From Microthyrium microscopicum (lineage: Eukaryota; Ascomycota; Dothideomycetes; Microthyriales; Microthyriaceae), in the NCBI GenBank assembly GCA_010405405.1, contig MU004238.1, positions 944,374 to 1,008,373 on the forward strand: a stretch of 64,000 nucleotides of DNA. Reading direction: 5' to 3'. Numbering within the stretch: position 1 is the first letter of the stretch; every line of letters begins with the position of its first letter. The notes beneath the pieces are model-generated. The model was given only the letters and a program-made list of their open reading frames with translations. It was not told the DNA's origin and ran no database searches. This document shows, piece by piece, positions 22,428 to 34,651 of the stretch. A program made the position numbers and the translations under genes.

Positions 22428-24941
22428 ATGTCTCCCACTACTCAACCCGTAGAGCCCGCCACCACAAACACCACGGCCACCACGCAGCCCAATTCTATTC
22501 GAAAGCGACGCAGACGAATTGCTGCTACTGGTGCCGCTGATGATTGCTTTACCTGCCAAAAGCGAAGAATACCTTGTGACCGTCGACGACCATATTGTAA
22601 GTTTTAGACTATTTTTCTGAAAGTTATGAAACTAACACTTCAAGGCACTCAATGTCTTGAGATCGGAAACGATTGCTCTGGTTATAAGACAACTTTAACT
22701 TGGGGAGTTGGTGTAGCCAGTCGAGGCAAACTAAGAGGGCTTTCACTTCCAGTGGCCAATTCTACTCGAAAAGCTTCTCAGGACAATCAAGAAACCAAAC
22801 CTCAAGAGAAAACATCCTCAAGGTCATCTTCGATATCACATAAACCGACTGACACCGAACGCACTATGAAGGTTGAGGAATCGAATTACTACTATGGAAT
22901 GACAAGTCCACAATCAGTCATGTCACCATCCTTCCAATCATCGTACATTCCATCAGCGCCAATAGCAATTCCCTCGGTATCAAGCCAAGGATGGCACGTT
23001 CCAGTATATCACGACCATTTGGAAGAATATGCTTCTCCATCGTCAAAGGCTCAACACCAAATGATGGGGCCATCTCCGCTACAACGCGTGGCAAGCTTTA
23101 GCCCTGGATCCTACGACGATACCTTGTTTTCGGCCCCTTCTACCGGGTCAGTGGGTACTTTCAGTGACAGCGACTTTCCTTCGCCACCTCAAGAGTTGCC
23201 GCCTACTCCAGAAGCAACACCGTGCGCAGACCCCTATATCAACAATGCTATGGATCTATTTTTAAATGGACAGGATGCAGTCCAACTACCTCAGCAATTA
23301 CCCTTTGACGGGTGTTCGCCATTTGATATGAACTCTGATTCAGGAATAAACTTCAATATGGATCCATTCGACACACAAAACATGGGCATGTTTACTATGT
23401 CGCCCACAACTCCAGTGTCGGCCATGAGCCAATTAGGAATGAGTCCAACAGCGGCACCATACATTTCGCCGGCACGAACGCCATCGGTAGGTTCAACCTC
23501 CATGGCTGAGGAGCTCCAGTCTAACCAGCATTCGAGTTGGTCTACTCCAGTGCAAAGCACCATTCCGATTTCCAAGTACCCCAACTTGTCACCACGTATG
23601 GCATACCTTATTGATTACTACGACAAGGCAGTGTGTCCGGTTCTTGTTGCTGTTGATGGTCAAAACAACCCCTATCGAGTCCACGTTCTGGCTTTAGCTT
23701 CAACCGCAAATCCAACATTACTGAATGCAGTGGCTGCATTAGCTGCCAACGTTCTTCACCACCGATCAAAGTCAAGTGAGAACAATTATCGCATGAGCCC
23801 AGATCCATCTCAACGAGGAGTCTGCGAAGAGGCGCTATACTACAAGAACACGGCCGTCAACCTCTTCAATACTGCTATTCGTGATCCAGCTGCTGCTCAT
23901 GACGATGCAATTCTTGCGTCTCTTGTGGTTCTATCTCTCTTCAACATCTCGGAGGGCGGAATTGGCAAGCTAAAGAGTCAAATGCCTGGCATTCGCCAAA
24001 TTTTAGCGCTGCGAGGCTCCAATGCCAGTCAGTTCCTCCACTGGGCGACATATTTCTTCACTCAACTTGATCTTATGTCCGCTGTGGTAAACGACCGACG
24101 AACTCAATCTCGCAACAGTACTTTGGATCTGCTTGACTTCTCTGCCAACTTGGGCGCGTTGGAACACCTTGCAAACTGTGAAGGTCGCATGCTCAAGGTC
24201 ATTGCTCGTCTTGGTCGTGCCAAATTTGGTAGCTCATGGCCTACACAAGCCCCATCAACTCCAACCATCAACCCTTTCACTGGCCTTCCAATCTCGAGTC
24301 CTCAAGTCAAAGACTTTGGCAGCCTAGACTCCATTGTCAATGACGTGACCTCCACCGATGCCCGCCAAGAATTCTGGTCTGAATGGCAACACGTCCGCTC
24401 TCGCCTTCGTCACTGGTCTCGCGACAGCTTCTCCTCACCCACCACTCCATCCTTCCCCAATGGAACCAAATCCGAAAACGAATCTCTTCTTGTCACCCAC
24501 GCCTCCGAGGCCTTCCGTCATGCCGCTCTACTCTTCACCGAGCGTCTCGCTTTTCCCCACATCCCACCATCCTCTCAGCAAATCCAGCACCTAGTCTCTG
24601 CTACTCTCCACCACTTCTCCTCCATCCCCGAAAGCAGTGCACTCAACAAAGTTCTCCTCTGGCCCCTCATGGTCGTCGGCGCTGAATGCGTCCAGCCCAG
24701 AGACCGCGATGTCATCCGCCTACGCTGTGGCGAAGCCATGCGCGAGAGCGGCTTCTTCGCCGGCCTTAGCGGCCTCGACATTCTCGAGCGCGTATGGGCC
24801 GCCGACGATGCCTCCTGGGAACCTCAAGCCGGCCTAGGCTGGGAAAACAAAGGCCATATGCCCATGCTAAGCTCCCTCGGCGGACAAGCAGGCCGCTGGC
24901 GCCGCGCAATGTGCATGGTCGACCTGCGCATGGTGATGTGA
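22428..24941 (+). CDS. Zn2Cys6 transcription factor with fungal-specific regulatory domain
   Basis: Two exons (22428-22596 and 22645-24941; GTAAGT/AAG intron) give 821 residues. The DNA-binding cluster Cys40-x2-Cys43-x6-Cys50-x6-Cys57-x2-Cys60-x6-Cys67 is completed only across the intron. It is preceded by a basic KRRRR stretch and followed by TLTWGVGVASRGKLRG, a conserved segment I associate with the Pro1/RosA/NosA group of regulators of sexual development. A long Ser/Pro/Gln-rich middle (about 90-330) precedes a helical regulatory domain of the Fungal_trans_2 type (about 340-820). An upstream in-frame ATG at 22323 would add 35 residues; the start at 22428 (ATCATGTCT) gives the more usual N-terminus. 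Placement in the Pro1-like group is moderate confidence. Target genes are unknown. Confidence 0.92.
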
Positions 24942-25527
24942 AGAACCTCATCTCGCCCCTTTTATTTACGATCTTATCTGCATACGCGTCTGAATTTAAC
25001 GCATACGTTCACGATCGCAACATGCATATCAATGCTAGACCACGTTTTATGGAATACTGCATTATATGGGCATACATGGTTGGCGCATTTTATTTTTTGG
25101 CTTTTGCAAGTCTGTACATACCCTCTTGGGTGGCTTTTCTCATCATGACCTTTCGATATCATTTGTCTTATACCCTTTTTTTGTTCCTTTGCCGATAGAC
25201 TTGATAAGGAGTTGCATACACTTCCTGTTGGTCACTGGCACCATTTGGCTTTGGCTTGTTCATCAGCTGTTTGCCGCGCGAGCGTTGGATTGGCATGTAA
25301 TCGGGAGTTGTTGCAATGCACTTCACGTCCGCGCATGTATGTATATAGTATCTCATGTCAAGAATTGACACCAATTATATTCACTCCTTCCCAAACACAT
25401 TCGAAGTCATTACTGTGGTGGAATCGTCTATTAATAGTCGCATTGTAGCTTCATTAAACTCATAAATCATAAGTCGTACCATCCCTTCTTTCAGTGACCT
25501 CGTCCATCTGATACCATACCAAACTCA
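24942..25527. other. 3' intergenic region between convergent genes
   Basis: This 586-bp AT-rich region between the convergent Zn2Cys6 and MATE genes holds their 3' untranslated regions. No coding signal is seen. Confidence 0.6.
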
Positions 25528-27245
25528 TCAAGCCTCCACATCAGTCTCCTCCTCTTCAATCTCAGACAACACACTTGCCCGTCTATCCATCCTCAAGAAA
25601 GCTTTATTGACTTCATGTCCCCAATCCGACCACGCAACAATCACCCACTCCAACGCACCCACAAGATACAACGCAATACACTGGCCCACCCACAACCCAA
25701 CAAGCCCCCATCCATGAAACGCCAGATATATGCCCAAAGGTAGCGCTCCACAGTAATAGCTGACGATATTAACCGCCGCACCAACATGCTGTCTGCCCAT
25801 TCCTCTCAACGCACCACCACACGACCCATTCAATCCATCTACGTCACCTCATTAGTCGCAACCCTTTTCCCTGGTCCGGTAGGAGGAACTTACCAGCGAT
25901 CTGAAATAGCGCCACATACGGCAACACCTCTGCCGTCAACTTGACCACCTTGCGGTCATCGTTGAACAGCAGCGCAAAATGCTCTCTAGTCCCCATCAAA
26001 ATGGCAAGAACTACTACCCCGAGTAACATGGACAGCCAGGCGGCGCAGTTAGCTGCACGTGCAGCACCAGTGGCATCGCGTGCACCGAGGAGGTTTCCGA
26101 CGCGTGCGGATGTTGCGACGCCAACGCCGAAGGGGATGGTGTTCATTACTTGGTCTGCGGTCATGATTACGGATTGGGCGGCGAGGTCGATAGTGCCAAG
26201 TTGACCTGCTACGATTCTGTGGAATGTTAGACAGGGGGAAAGTTTGGGCGAAGTGAGGAACTTACGCGACGATTTCAAAAGCCCACCATTCAGTGCCAAT
26301 ATGGACGACACCAAGAAAGGCAAGGCGGGCAAAAGTGCCAGTGTTTTGCAAGCATTTTTTGCTCCAGCCGCCCCAGCATTGCCAGCCGGCGACAAAGCGT
26401 GCGTAGGATAGGAGAAGCAGGAAGGAAAGCCAGTAGCTAATTCCAGTCGCGATGGGGGCGCCCATGAGCCCGAATCCCCAGGTGTTGATGAAGAGATAGT
26501 TTAGAACGCCATTTAGAGGAGAAGTGATCAGTAGTACGTAGGTGCCAGGTCGCATTATTTCTGATATATGATGAGCAGCGTCCAACATGAAAAATGATTT
26601 TAAATTCGCCAACTTACCTTGCGCTTGAAGATACTTCTTGACACATTCAAAGTAGATATATCCGAGTCCACCAGGAGCTAGTACAGCTAGAAATCGTGCC
26701 GAGTCTCTTGCGATATAATCTTCTTGCCCAAGAGCAATGAATAACGGCTCAGAGAAGAACCAGAGTACAACAATCGGTATATAAAACGCTGTCAACACCA
26801 CCACAGCACGCTGCAGGATAACGCCCAGATCATGAAGATTCTTGCTACCTGTGAATGTCGCGGAGGCCAGTGTATCAATTGCCGTTGTTCCGCCCAGTGC
26901 TATAAGCCAACCCGTGGCCATGGCGAACATGTATGAGAACGCTGCAGTAGCCAGTGCTTCTGGAGACAATCGGCCCACCACAAGTACTGAAACAGTCTGT
27001 AGAGAGTTTTGAAGCGCATAAGCCAATATCACTGGAATGGATCCGCGGATGAGAATCCAGAATTCCTGGAGGATGACTCGCGATCGCGGAATTGGGTTGC
27101 CATCTTCATCTTGCTCGACGAGTGTCGAGGTCGATTCTTCTTGGAGTAGTGCGGTCCGTTCATTTGGGTCTTCTTCACTGACGACACTTAGGCGTCGTAT
27201 GGCCGGGCCCGAGGACGGCACTGATAGACTTCCAGCTCGCGGCAT
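25528..27245 (-). CDS. MATE-family multidrug/toxic-compound exporter
   Basis: Four exons (27245-26618, 26560-26266, 26216-25894, 25838-25528) give 518 residues. An 80-residue hydrophilic N-terminus precedes about 12 hydrophobic segments in two MatE halves. The first half starts [30 protein letters not shown]. The second contains [30 protein letters not shown] proteins export cationic or organic compounds in exchange for H+ or Na+. Intron 1 (57 bp) is a multiple of three and lacks an in-frame stop, so retention would insert 19 residues in frame. The neighbouring permease is transcribed divergently 1.37 kb away. Confidence 0.94.
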
Positions 27246-28619
27246 CTGGAGTTTTGGAAGTAAGTCCAGTCCAGTCTGAAAATATCGAACTCCTAGTGGA
27301 GATACTTTGATTTGCGTATATTAGATGCAGCAAGGTACTTCTACGGCTTCACTTGCTCTCGTGAGTTTGGAAGTCCATTGGCATCATCGGGCATTTTATC
27401 CACTGTGGCCGGCTGAGCCTAGCGGGTACATTACCTCCAATGGGTTAACAATCTGCAAAGGCCATTGGGAAGTCTGGCAAGCTACATGCTTGCAAGCAAT
27501 GGAGCTCGCAGAAGCTAAGAACCTGGCCTGGATCGGCAACAGTGCGAATGGCGAGTTTGAAGCGGCCTCTAGGAAAACAGTTCACGATTACCCTGCCAAT
27601 GCGTTGTTCAGCAGCTTGGATGAAGCTTTGCGTAGCGAGTGGAGCAGCATTTGGTTTTGTTCCAGCCAAATTTGAAGTGCAGATGTCGCATGCAGGCGCT
27701 AGGCGCAACATGAACTAGCGCCGTTCCGGGCCTTTGGATTGGCGAAGAGCTTCGAGTAATGGAAACAGCACGCGATAAGCTCCACGACGATTTCAGCGAC
27801 TTGTCCCGGCTCTTGCTATACATGAAAAATCCATATTTTCTGTCAATTGGATGCAGTGGAGATCGATTGTGCGTTCTGTCTACTTAGAATCGCGGAGCCG
27901 CGTTGTTGCAACGTTGGAATTGATCTTGAAAGCGCGATGACATGAATGATACAGTTGGAACAAGATGCAATTGAGGAAGCGGAAAGAATACCGCCCTCAT
28001 GATTGGCCACGAGGCTGAACATGGCCCATGTCTTGGCGTGGGATTCCCGATTCGGAACTTACCATTGCAAGACTTCACGCTGTTTCTGTCTCTGTCACGT
28101 CTGACAAGGCACGGAAATATCTTTCTACGCGTCCCACAATTGGTCACAGCTGGTAACTTATCAAGTTCTAGAGTCTGACTGTACTCACCATACCTTTTCA
28201 AGCGATTCCCGCTAGGGTGACAAAGGTTGGTATCTAGAGATAAGGATTATGGGATGCTTCACGCCCAACTCGCGTGTCTACCGCTGAGATTTTCAGATGG
28301 TCTAACTCATGTCGGTTACATTGCCACATGATGAAGACCCCTCTGCGTGGGTAAGTGGAGTAAAGCGCCTGATGGCGTCCAAATTCTATTACCGATTCGC
28401 TCTTGTTGGCCCAAGGATATGGGATGATTCGAGATCTGTATCTACCGTACGGCGCATGCGGTCCAGAACGTGGAGCTGGGCAGCTTCTTTTTCTTCGTCG
28501 ACTTCGCGTTTAAACCAGCTTCGTCTGTTGCTCGTCTCTTCGAAGATTGAAGCTTTACGGTCAAGCGTTAGTCACATTCGAGTCTCACCGACACATGTGT
28601 ATGATTACACTCGAACGCC
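27246..28619. other. Divergent intergenic region MATE/permease
   Basis: 1.37 kb between the divergent MATE and APC permease start codons. The frame at 27325-27675 has no recognisable motif, and no other structure was noticed. Confidence 0.5.
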
Positions 28620-30642
28620 ATGTCCGAACTCGAGCACAAAACCGAATACAATGACGTGGACGAGAAAGGCGTGGTAGCGACACCAAACGGACTGGTCTTG
28701 AATGCATCTGGCCATGAAGATGTCTTGACGCGTCAATATTCGATTTGGTCGCTGATAGGATTGGCTTTGACTGTTGATAATGCCTGGATCGCGCTGGGCG
28801 GAAGTCTTTATCTCTCACTATGTATGAAATGGAGAGAATTGCCCAGAAGTTTGCGATATTGATGTCATACAGATAATGGTGGTCCGCCTGGTATTCTCTA
28901 TGAGCTGATTGTTGCTGTGATCTACTATTTGTTCATTGGCGCATGTATTGCTGAGGTTTGACAACTAGATCCATGAAACTCAAACCGTACTGACGGTACT
29001 ATAGTTCGCTTCCGCAATCCCATCTGCTGGAGGTGTCTACCACTGGGCCAGGTACCAATCCTCGATAGCATCGGCTTGGGTTCTTGTGTTAACTGCAGAG
29101 TAGTATCACTCCCGGACCAGGTGTTGGACGAATGCTTGGGTTCTTCACAGGATCAATCAACTTTTTTGGATGGATGTTTGACTTGGCTAGTGTAAGTTGA
29201 GAACAGGATCCAGAAAGGAAACATTGTGGTTCCATTCTAACTCAATCAGATTGCGCAAATCGAAGCTGAAGTCTCCGTTCAGCTTTACGCCTCGTTACAT
29301 ACAGACCTCGTCATCCAGCCATGGCATACCTACGTTGCATTTCTGTTATTGACCTGGTTGAGCGTACTGTTCTGCATCTTTTGCAACAATCTTATTCCTA
29401 AACTACAAAACACTGGACTGTTCATTATTCTAGCTGGCGGTCTTACTACTATCATCGTCCTTGCAGCCATGCCAAAACAACATGCTAGCACTGCCACAGT
29501 GTTCAGAGACTGGGAGAATGGGACTGGTTGGCCCTCTGGAGTAGCATTCTTGACTGGCTGTCTTAATGGCGCTTTCACGATAGGCACGCCTGATGCCATT
29601 ACTCACTTGGTATGTTGCAGCAGCCCTTATAGGCGACTCTTACTTGATAGTGGAAGCTGACGTAGTCATCCAGGCTGAAGAATTGCCAAACCCAGCTCGC
29701 GATCTACCAAAGGCTATATTTATTCAAATTGGCCTTGGAGGCATCAGTAAGTCGCTGACATCATTATCCTTCTATAGCTATGCTGATCCTGATAGCTGCC
29801 TTTCTATTTGCGGTTGCGGTACTATATGGAATCAATGATTTCAGTGCTGTCCAAAGCAGCAACGGAGCCTTCCCCTTGGCCGAAGCATACAACCAAGCTA
29901 CAGGCAGCGCCGGAGCCACCTTTGGTCTTCTGTTCATCATATTTCTGTCACTACTTATCTGTCTAGTTGGCACATTCCTGACGGTAAGAACCATTATTCG
30001 ATGTTCAAAGACAAAGCTAACAGAGTCGTAGTTGAGTCGCATATGGTGGGCTTTGGCCCGTGATAACGCGACTCCGTTTAGTTCCTTCTTCAGCAAAGTC
30101 AATACAAGACTGAGCTGCCCGGTTCCAGCATTGATTCTCATCGGTATATTAGACATTACTGTGTGTTGAGTCTGAAAGCTAACTTTCAAAGGCGTAATCT
30201 GCACAGGACTCGGTGCCATTACTCTTGGCTCCAAGACCGCCTTCGCAGATTTGGCTGGCAGCTTCATTATTCTCTCGACGACATCGTATGCGCTGCCCAT
30301 AATAGGCCATCTGGCGAAGGGTCGACGTTCGATCAGGCCTGGTCCATTCTGGATGGGTAAAGCTGGGTTCCCAGTCCAGATCATAGCTGTGTTGGCTATC
30401 ATTATATTCAACATTTTCTATTGCTTCCGTAAGTGGTTTATTCTGAGCTTCGACGTAACGTTTCTGACATTTGATTAGCGCCAGCATTGCCAACGACGAC
30501 GGAAAGCATGAACTACAATAGCGTTATTCTGGTTGGTGTGCTAGTTTTGACTGCCATCTGGTGGGTAATTCATGGAATGCGCAAGTACGAGGGACCAAAG
30601 ATTGCTCTGCTTCATACTGAAGGAATTGAGCCGGTTCATTAG
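28620..30642 (+). CDS. APC-family amino acid/choline/GABA permease
   Basis: Ten exons join in perfect phase to 517 residues: 28620-28821, 28873-28955, 29005-29051, 29104-29191, 29250-29609, 29674-29746, 29796-29983, 30032-30143, 30192-30428 and 30479-30642. About 12 membrane segments are present. Family motifs include FASAIPSAGGVYHWAS, PGPGVGRMLGFFTGSINFFGW, TPDAITHLAEELPNPARDLP and SRIWWALARDN, all typical of fungal permeases related to choline transporter Hnm1 and GABA permease Uga4. Substrate cannot be decided by eye. It is followed on the same strand by a secreted ureohydrolase whose products include amines or GABA, which makes an uptake role plausible. Confidence 0.93.
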
Positions 30643-31510
30643 ACAATGTAGCTTATAGGCTGCTTTACATTCGAAGATTCTTAACAATACAATTACTAGA
30701 ACCACAAACCCAAGTCGTTATTTGTGCCTTGGATCTGCTGAGCATTTATTTACCTACACCAGTACCATATAAACCGCTTGAAATCTTGGAAACTTCACTA
30801 ACACCTGTTGCCCATAAAACCTGGGACATTTTTTTATTTCGTTGTGGGTTCTTTACACCCTTATCTTCAACTTCGTACCTCGATTCTAGACCTCCACACT
30901 TATACAAGGTCAACCCCATAAAAACCGAACACGCACGCTACGAGAGCTCGAACATTAGCTTCTCAATTGGTCAATTATGGAGCTCTCAACGCAGCTAAAC
31001 ACCACTGAACCCTGCCTATAAGCTTCACCGGCAGATAAGCATGCATCATCATTTCTTCGAACCACCAGAGAGACTTCATGTCGTCACTCCCGTCATCGCA
31101 TACTCAGTCTGGGCATGCAATTGAACGCTTCGTTTGCCAAAAGAAGCCAATTACCCACAAGTCTAAATATCTCAGCCGTTGATAGTTTTCCCACGCGAGC
31201 TTCTAGTCAGCCAATAGGCGAGTACCGCCGCCTGCCGAGCTGTTGTTCATGCTTCGTACAGATGAACTGTGCAAGCTCCGGGATCGAGGACGTCGTTTTG
31301 ACTAACGAATAGCTCAAATCATGAGAAGTCGTATCAATTGCCATGGCGAGCTTGGAGATTACCCCTCCGATGTGGGGCGAGTGATGATGCCCACAGTGAG
31401 ATCAAATTCCATGGTTACTTGGTTCTTTTAAGTTGGAGAATAGTTGTTGTTTACTTTCTTGCATCCTCATCATCCTGCCGTAGTCGTTTGATTTGTAGCA
31501 GTTACATACC
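30643..31510. other. 868-bp intergenic region upstream of the ureohydrolase
   Basis: Holds the permease 3' end and the promoter of the ureohydrolase. The short frame at 30729-30998 has no motif. Confidence 0.5.
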
Positions 31511-33132
31511 ATGAAGTGGACTTTAGTGACAGCTTCGAGCTTGCTCGCAGCCGTAGCAGCTCATGATCATGAGCATCAAAAGCCCATGGAAGGGCCACAT
31601 CAAGGCTTGTGGTATAATACTCTTCCAGGTGACGGTGGAACACAGGTTCGTTCATCATGTCCCTAGGAAATACGCCGACTCAATTGACACATTCAAGGCC
31701 GATTCAGTCTTCTCTGGCATTTCTACCTTTGGCAGAATCCCGTACCACCCATGCTTGGCCAGTGACGATGTCAAATACGACATTGCCTTCATAGGCGCTC
31801 CCTTTGATACAGGTGAATACAACTTGGGAGGATATTCGTTTCAGACATGTACTGACACTGCTCAGCAACGTCTTACCGACCTGGCGCACGATTCGGTCCA
31901 TCTGGAATCAGGCAGGGCAGTCGCCGATTGAATCTCTAGTACGTATTACTCTAAGCTGATTGTAGAACTAGGCTCACGCAGGGTTGGATTTAGCGGTAAG
32001 AACATCCTGTGTTTCTGAAGATACGAAGAACAAAGCTCATTCGTGCCATAGGAGGTTATAACGTTCCATTGAAAGCGAACCCGTTCAACAGTTGGGCAAA
32101 AGTGTTGGACTGCGGCGATATTCCAGTCACGTCGTAAGTAGAGCCTCAAACTGAATTTGAAATAACGACTAAGAATCGTGTGATGCAGCTACGACAATGC
32201 CTGGGCTATCCAGCAAATTGAAGAGGGACATCACAGCATCCTCAACCGAAAGCCAAAAACCGACGCAGAGGTAGAAGGGCTCTACTCAAAGAGTGGCAAG
32301 ACATTGCCTCGTGTTGTCACCCTGGGAGGAGACCATACCATTACTCTCCCGCTCTTACGTTCTATCAACCGAGCTTACGGCCCCATTACCGTCATCCATT
32401 TTGACAGTCATCTGTAACTGCAACCTTTTCTGAATATCGAACTCGCACTAATGGCGTGGCAGTGACACCTGGAAGCCCAAAGTATTCGGCGGCTCTCCCA
32501 GCAAACAAGCAAGCATCAACCACGGAACTTACTTCTTCCACGCCGCCAACGAGGGTTTGCTCGCCAATGACAGCAATATCCATGCTGGCATCCGAACCAC
32601 GCTTTCCGGTCCCAGTGACTACGAGCACGACGGATACTGTGGTTTCGAGATTGTCGAAGCTCGAGAAATAGACACGATTGGAACAAAGGGAATCATTGAC
32701 AAGATTATTAAACGAGTTGGCACTGAAAAGCCAGTGTACTTGAGCATCGACATTGACACTTTGGATCCTGCGTGTAAGTTGATGATAGTGGTTTAATCTT
32801 CGACATGTCTAACTTCTTCCAGTTGCTCCAGCCACAGGAACTCCAGAGACTGGCGGCTGGTCAACTCGCGAGCTTCGAACAATCATTCGCGGGCTTGAAA
32901 GCCTCAACTTTGTAGCCGCAGATATCGTCGAGGTTGCGCCAGCCTATGACACCAATGCTGAGTTAACCACAATGGCCGCGGCAGATGTGTTGTACGAGGT
33001 CATCACAATCTGGGTGAGTATGATCCGCTCCTTGACATATTCGTACTGACATTTTTGTAGGTTAAGAAGGGGCCTCTCAGCGTTGAAGCCGAGAAGTTCA
33101 CTCGAGAATATCAAGATGCTCCAGCCAGCTAA
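31511..33132 (+). CDS. Secreted agmatinase/arginase-family ureohydrolase
   Basis: Nine exons give 401 residues: 31511-31645, 31698-31812, 31866-31938, 31994-31995, 32052-32133, 32189-32413, 32463-32773, 32823-33013 and 33061-33132. The N-terminus is a signal peptide ending near VAAHD. Manganese-site motifs are intact: [17 protein letters not shown] and [25 protein letters not shown] is the agmatinase hallmark. The enzyme class hydrolyses agmatine or guanidinobutyrate-type guanidines to urea plus an amine or acid. The frame between exons 3 and 5 is kept only with a 2-nt exon (CG) between two normal-length introns of 55 and 56 nt; a 14-nt exon starting at 31982 would create a TAG. The upstream permease may import the product. 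Confidence 0.88.
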
Positions 33133-33351
33133 TCCTCTGGAGTTCAACTCGAGACTCAAATTTGCTAATGAGAAGCTGGAATGAAGAGTAGGGGTATCCA
33201 ACATTATATTATTACAAAAATAATACAAATCCAAATACAAGCTCCTATTATACAAAAATAACTAGTTCCCAATCCAACCACAGTCATAAACATTATTATT
33301 ACACCAAGTGACATTCCCTACCATAGCAAATGCAACTCCCCAAACAGAAGT

Positions 33352-34651
33352 TCACTCTCCAACTCTCGCCTCCTCACTGCCCACCTGAGCAGCCATCTTC
33401 TTCTTCAACCCCTTCAACTTCTCCATCCGCATCTCCCACCCGAGCCTCGCCTGCTCCTCCGCCGCCTTCGCCTTCTCCCACTTCATCAAACCCTCCCCCG
33501 CTTCCGCCGCAGCATCATGCAGCGCACCCGCCCCTTCCAACAGCGCCAGTAGGCGTCCGTCTTCCGGCAGGCGCGCTGACACTTTGTCCACGCGGAAGCG
33601 CAGGGCGTTCACCTCCAGTAGTGCTGCTTTTAACGCCTGCATGGCGGCGTCCTCCTTGCCGGACGCGGGCGCCCGGATGGTCGCAATGGGCATGCTGGCT
33701 GTGGCAGGGCCAGCAGAGGCCATGGTGGTGCCCTTGAAGGGCGAGGAGCGCGGGATGCGCGAGGGCGTGTTGGTGGTGCTGGAAGGGGGGACGGCCTTCC
33801 GTGGTGATGGTTTGGGGGGTGGTGGTGGTGGGGAGGAGGAGGGGGAGCGTGGGCTCAGGGCGGCTTTGGACTTGCGCCGCAGCAAGTTCCGGAAACCGAA
33901 TCTGCTTTTTGCGGCAGGGCGCGTTGTGGTGGTGGTGGGTGTTGGTAGTGGTGGCTGGCTAGGCCGGGCGATAGCCAAAAGGTCGTTTTTGGAAGGGGTG
34001 ACGGCTTCCTTGGTGGTGAGGGCAATGCCCATCTTGGTGGTGGCGGTGGTGGAGAGGGGGAAGGGAGGAGCTGGCTTCTCCTCCGAGATGAAGGAGAATC
34101 CCTTGAAGGCTGAGGGAGGAGAAAAGCGGTTTGGTGCTGGCTTTGGTGGAGCCAGGAGGGAGCGACGGTTCATTGGGTCTGGTGATGTACCGCGCAAAGC
34201 AGGAGGAAGAGTGTCGACGTCTCTCTGTAATATATTAGAGGTCTGATGGAGAACAACGTACTTGATGGGTGGTATCATTTCTGGTGGTTGAGATGAGAGT
34301 TTCTGGCCGAAGCGCCATTTGCTAAATATAAGTACCGATATAGCTTGCAATATCAAAGTCAACCCTCCAAATACGAGTCCAAATCCCCATCCAGCCCGCA
34401 CCCATGCCATCATACGCCTCAATCGCAGTGCAAGTCACGATATCACGACATATCAAAGCATAAGGACTTACAGATGGACGACGACCAAGCGTCGGAGCAG
34501 TCATGTTGCCCGTGGGTCGTGGTAGTAGTGATTGGCCAGATTGGCCTCGTGAATTGAGTCGCGGGCGACGTATTGGGAGACCGGTATCCATTGGTCGCTG
34601 TTGCTGGCGACGAGGATCCGAAGGACGGCGCTGTTGCTTGTTGAAGTCCAT
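33352..34651 (-). CDS. Proline-rich coiled-coil protein, unknown function
   Basis: Three exons (34651-34472, 34321-34262, 34224-33352) give 370 residues. The first exon encodes an Arg/Gln/Pro-rich start (MDFNKQQRRPSDPRRQQQRP). The middle is basic and Pro/Ser/Thr-rich with SKSRF/RRKSK clusters. The last about 95 residues (VNALRFRVDKVSARLPEDGR onward) are predicted helical/coiled-coil, rich in Ala, Glu and Lys. Intron 2 is only 37 nt (34225-34261). The uninterrupted frame extending to 34422 would add a membrane helix, but that stretch lies in intron 1 of this model. I do not recognise the family. Confidence 0.65.

Noticed and set aside
33584-34246. 220-codon plus-strand Gly/Val-rich frame
   Set aside because: Complement of the proline-rich coding sequence on the other strand.
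34322-34422. N-terminal membrane helix for the proline-rich protein
   Set aside because: It comes from reading through intron 1; the spliced model keeps the frame from a better start at 34651.
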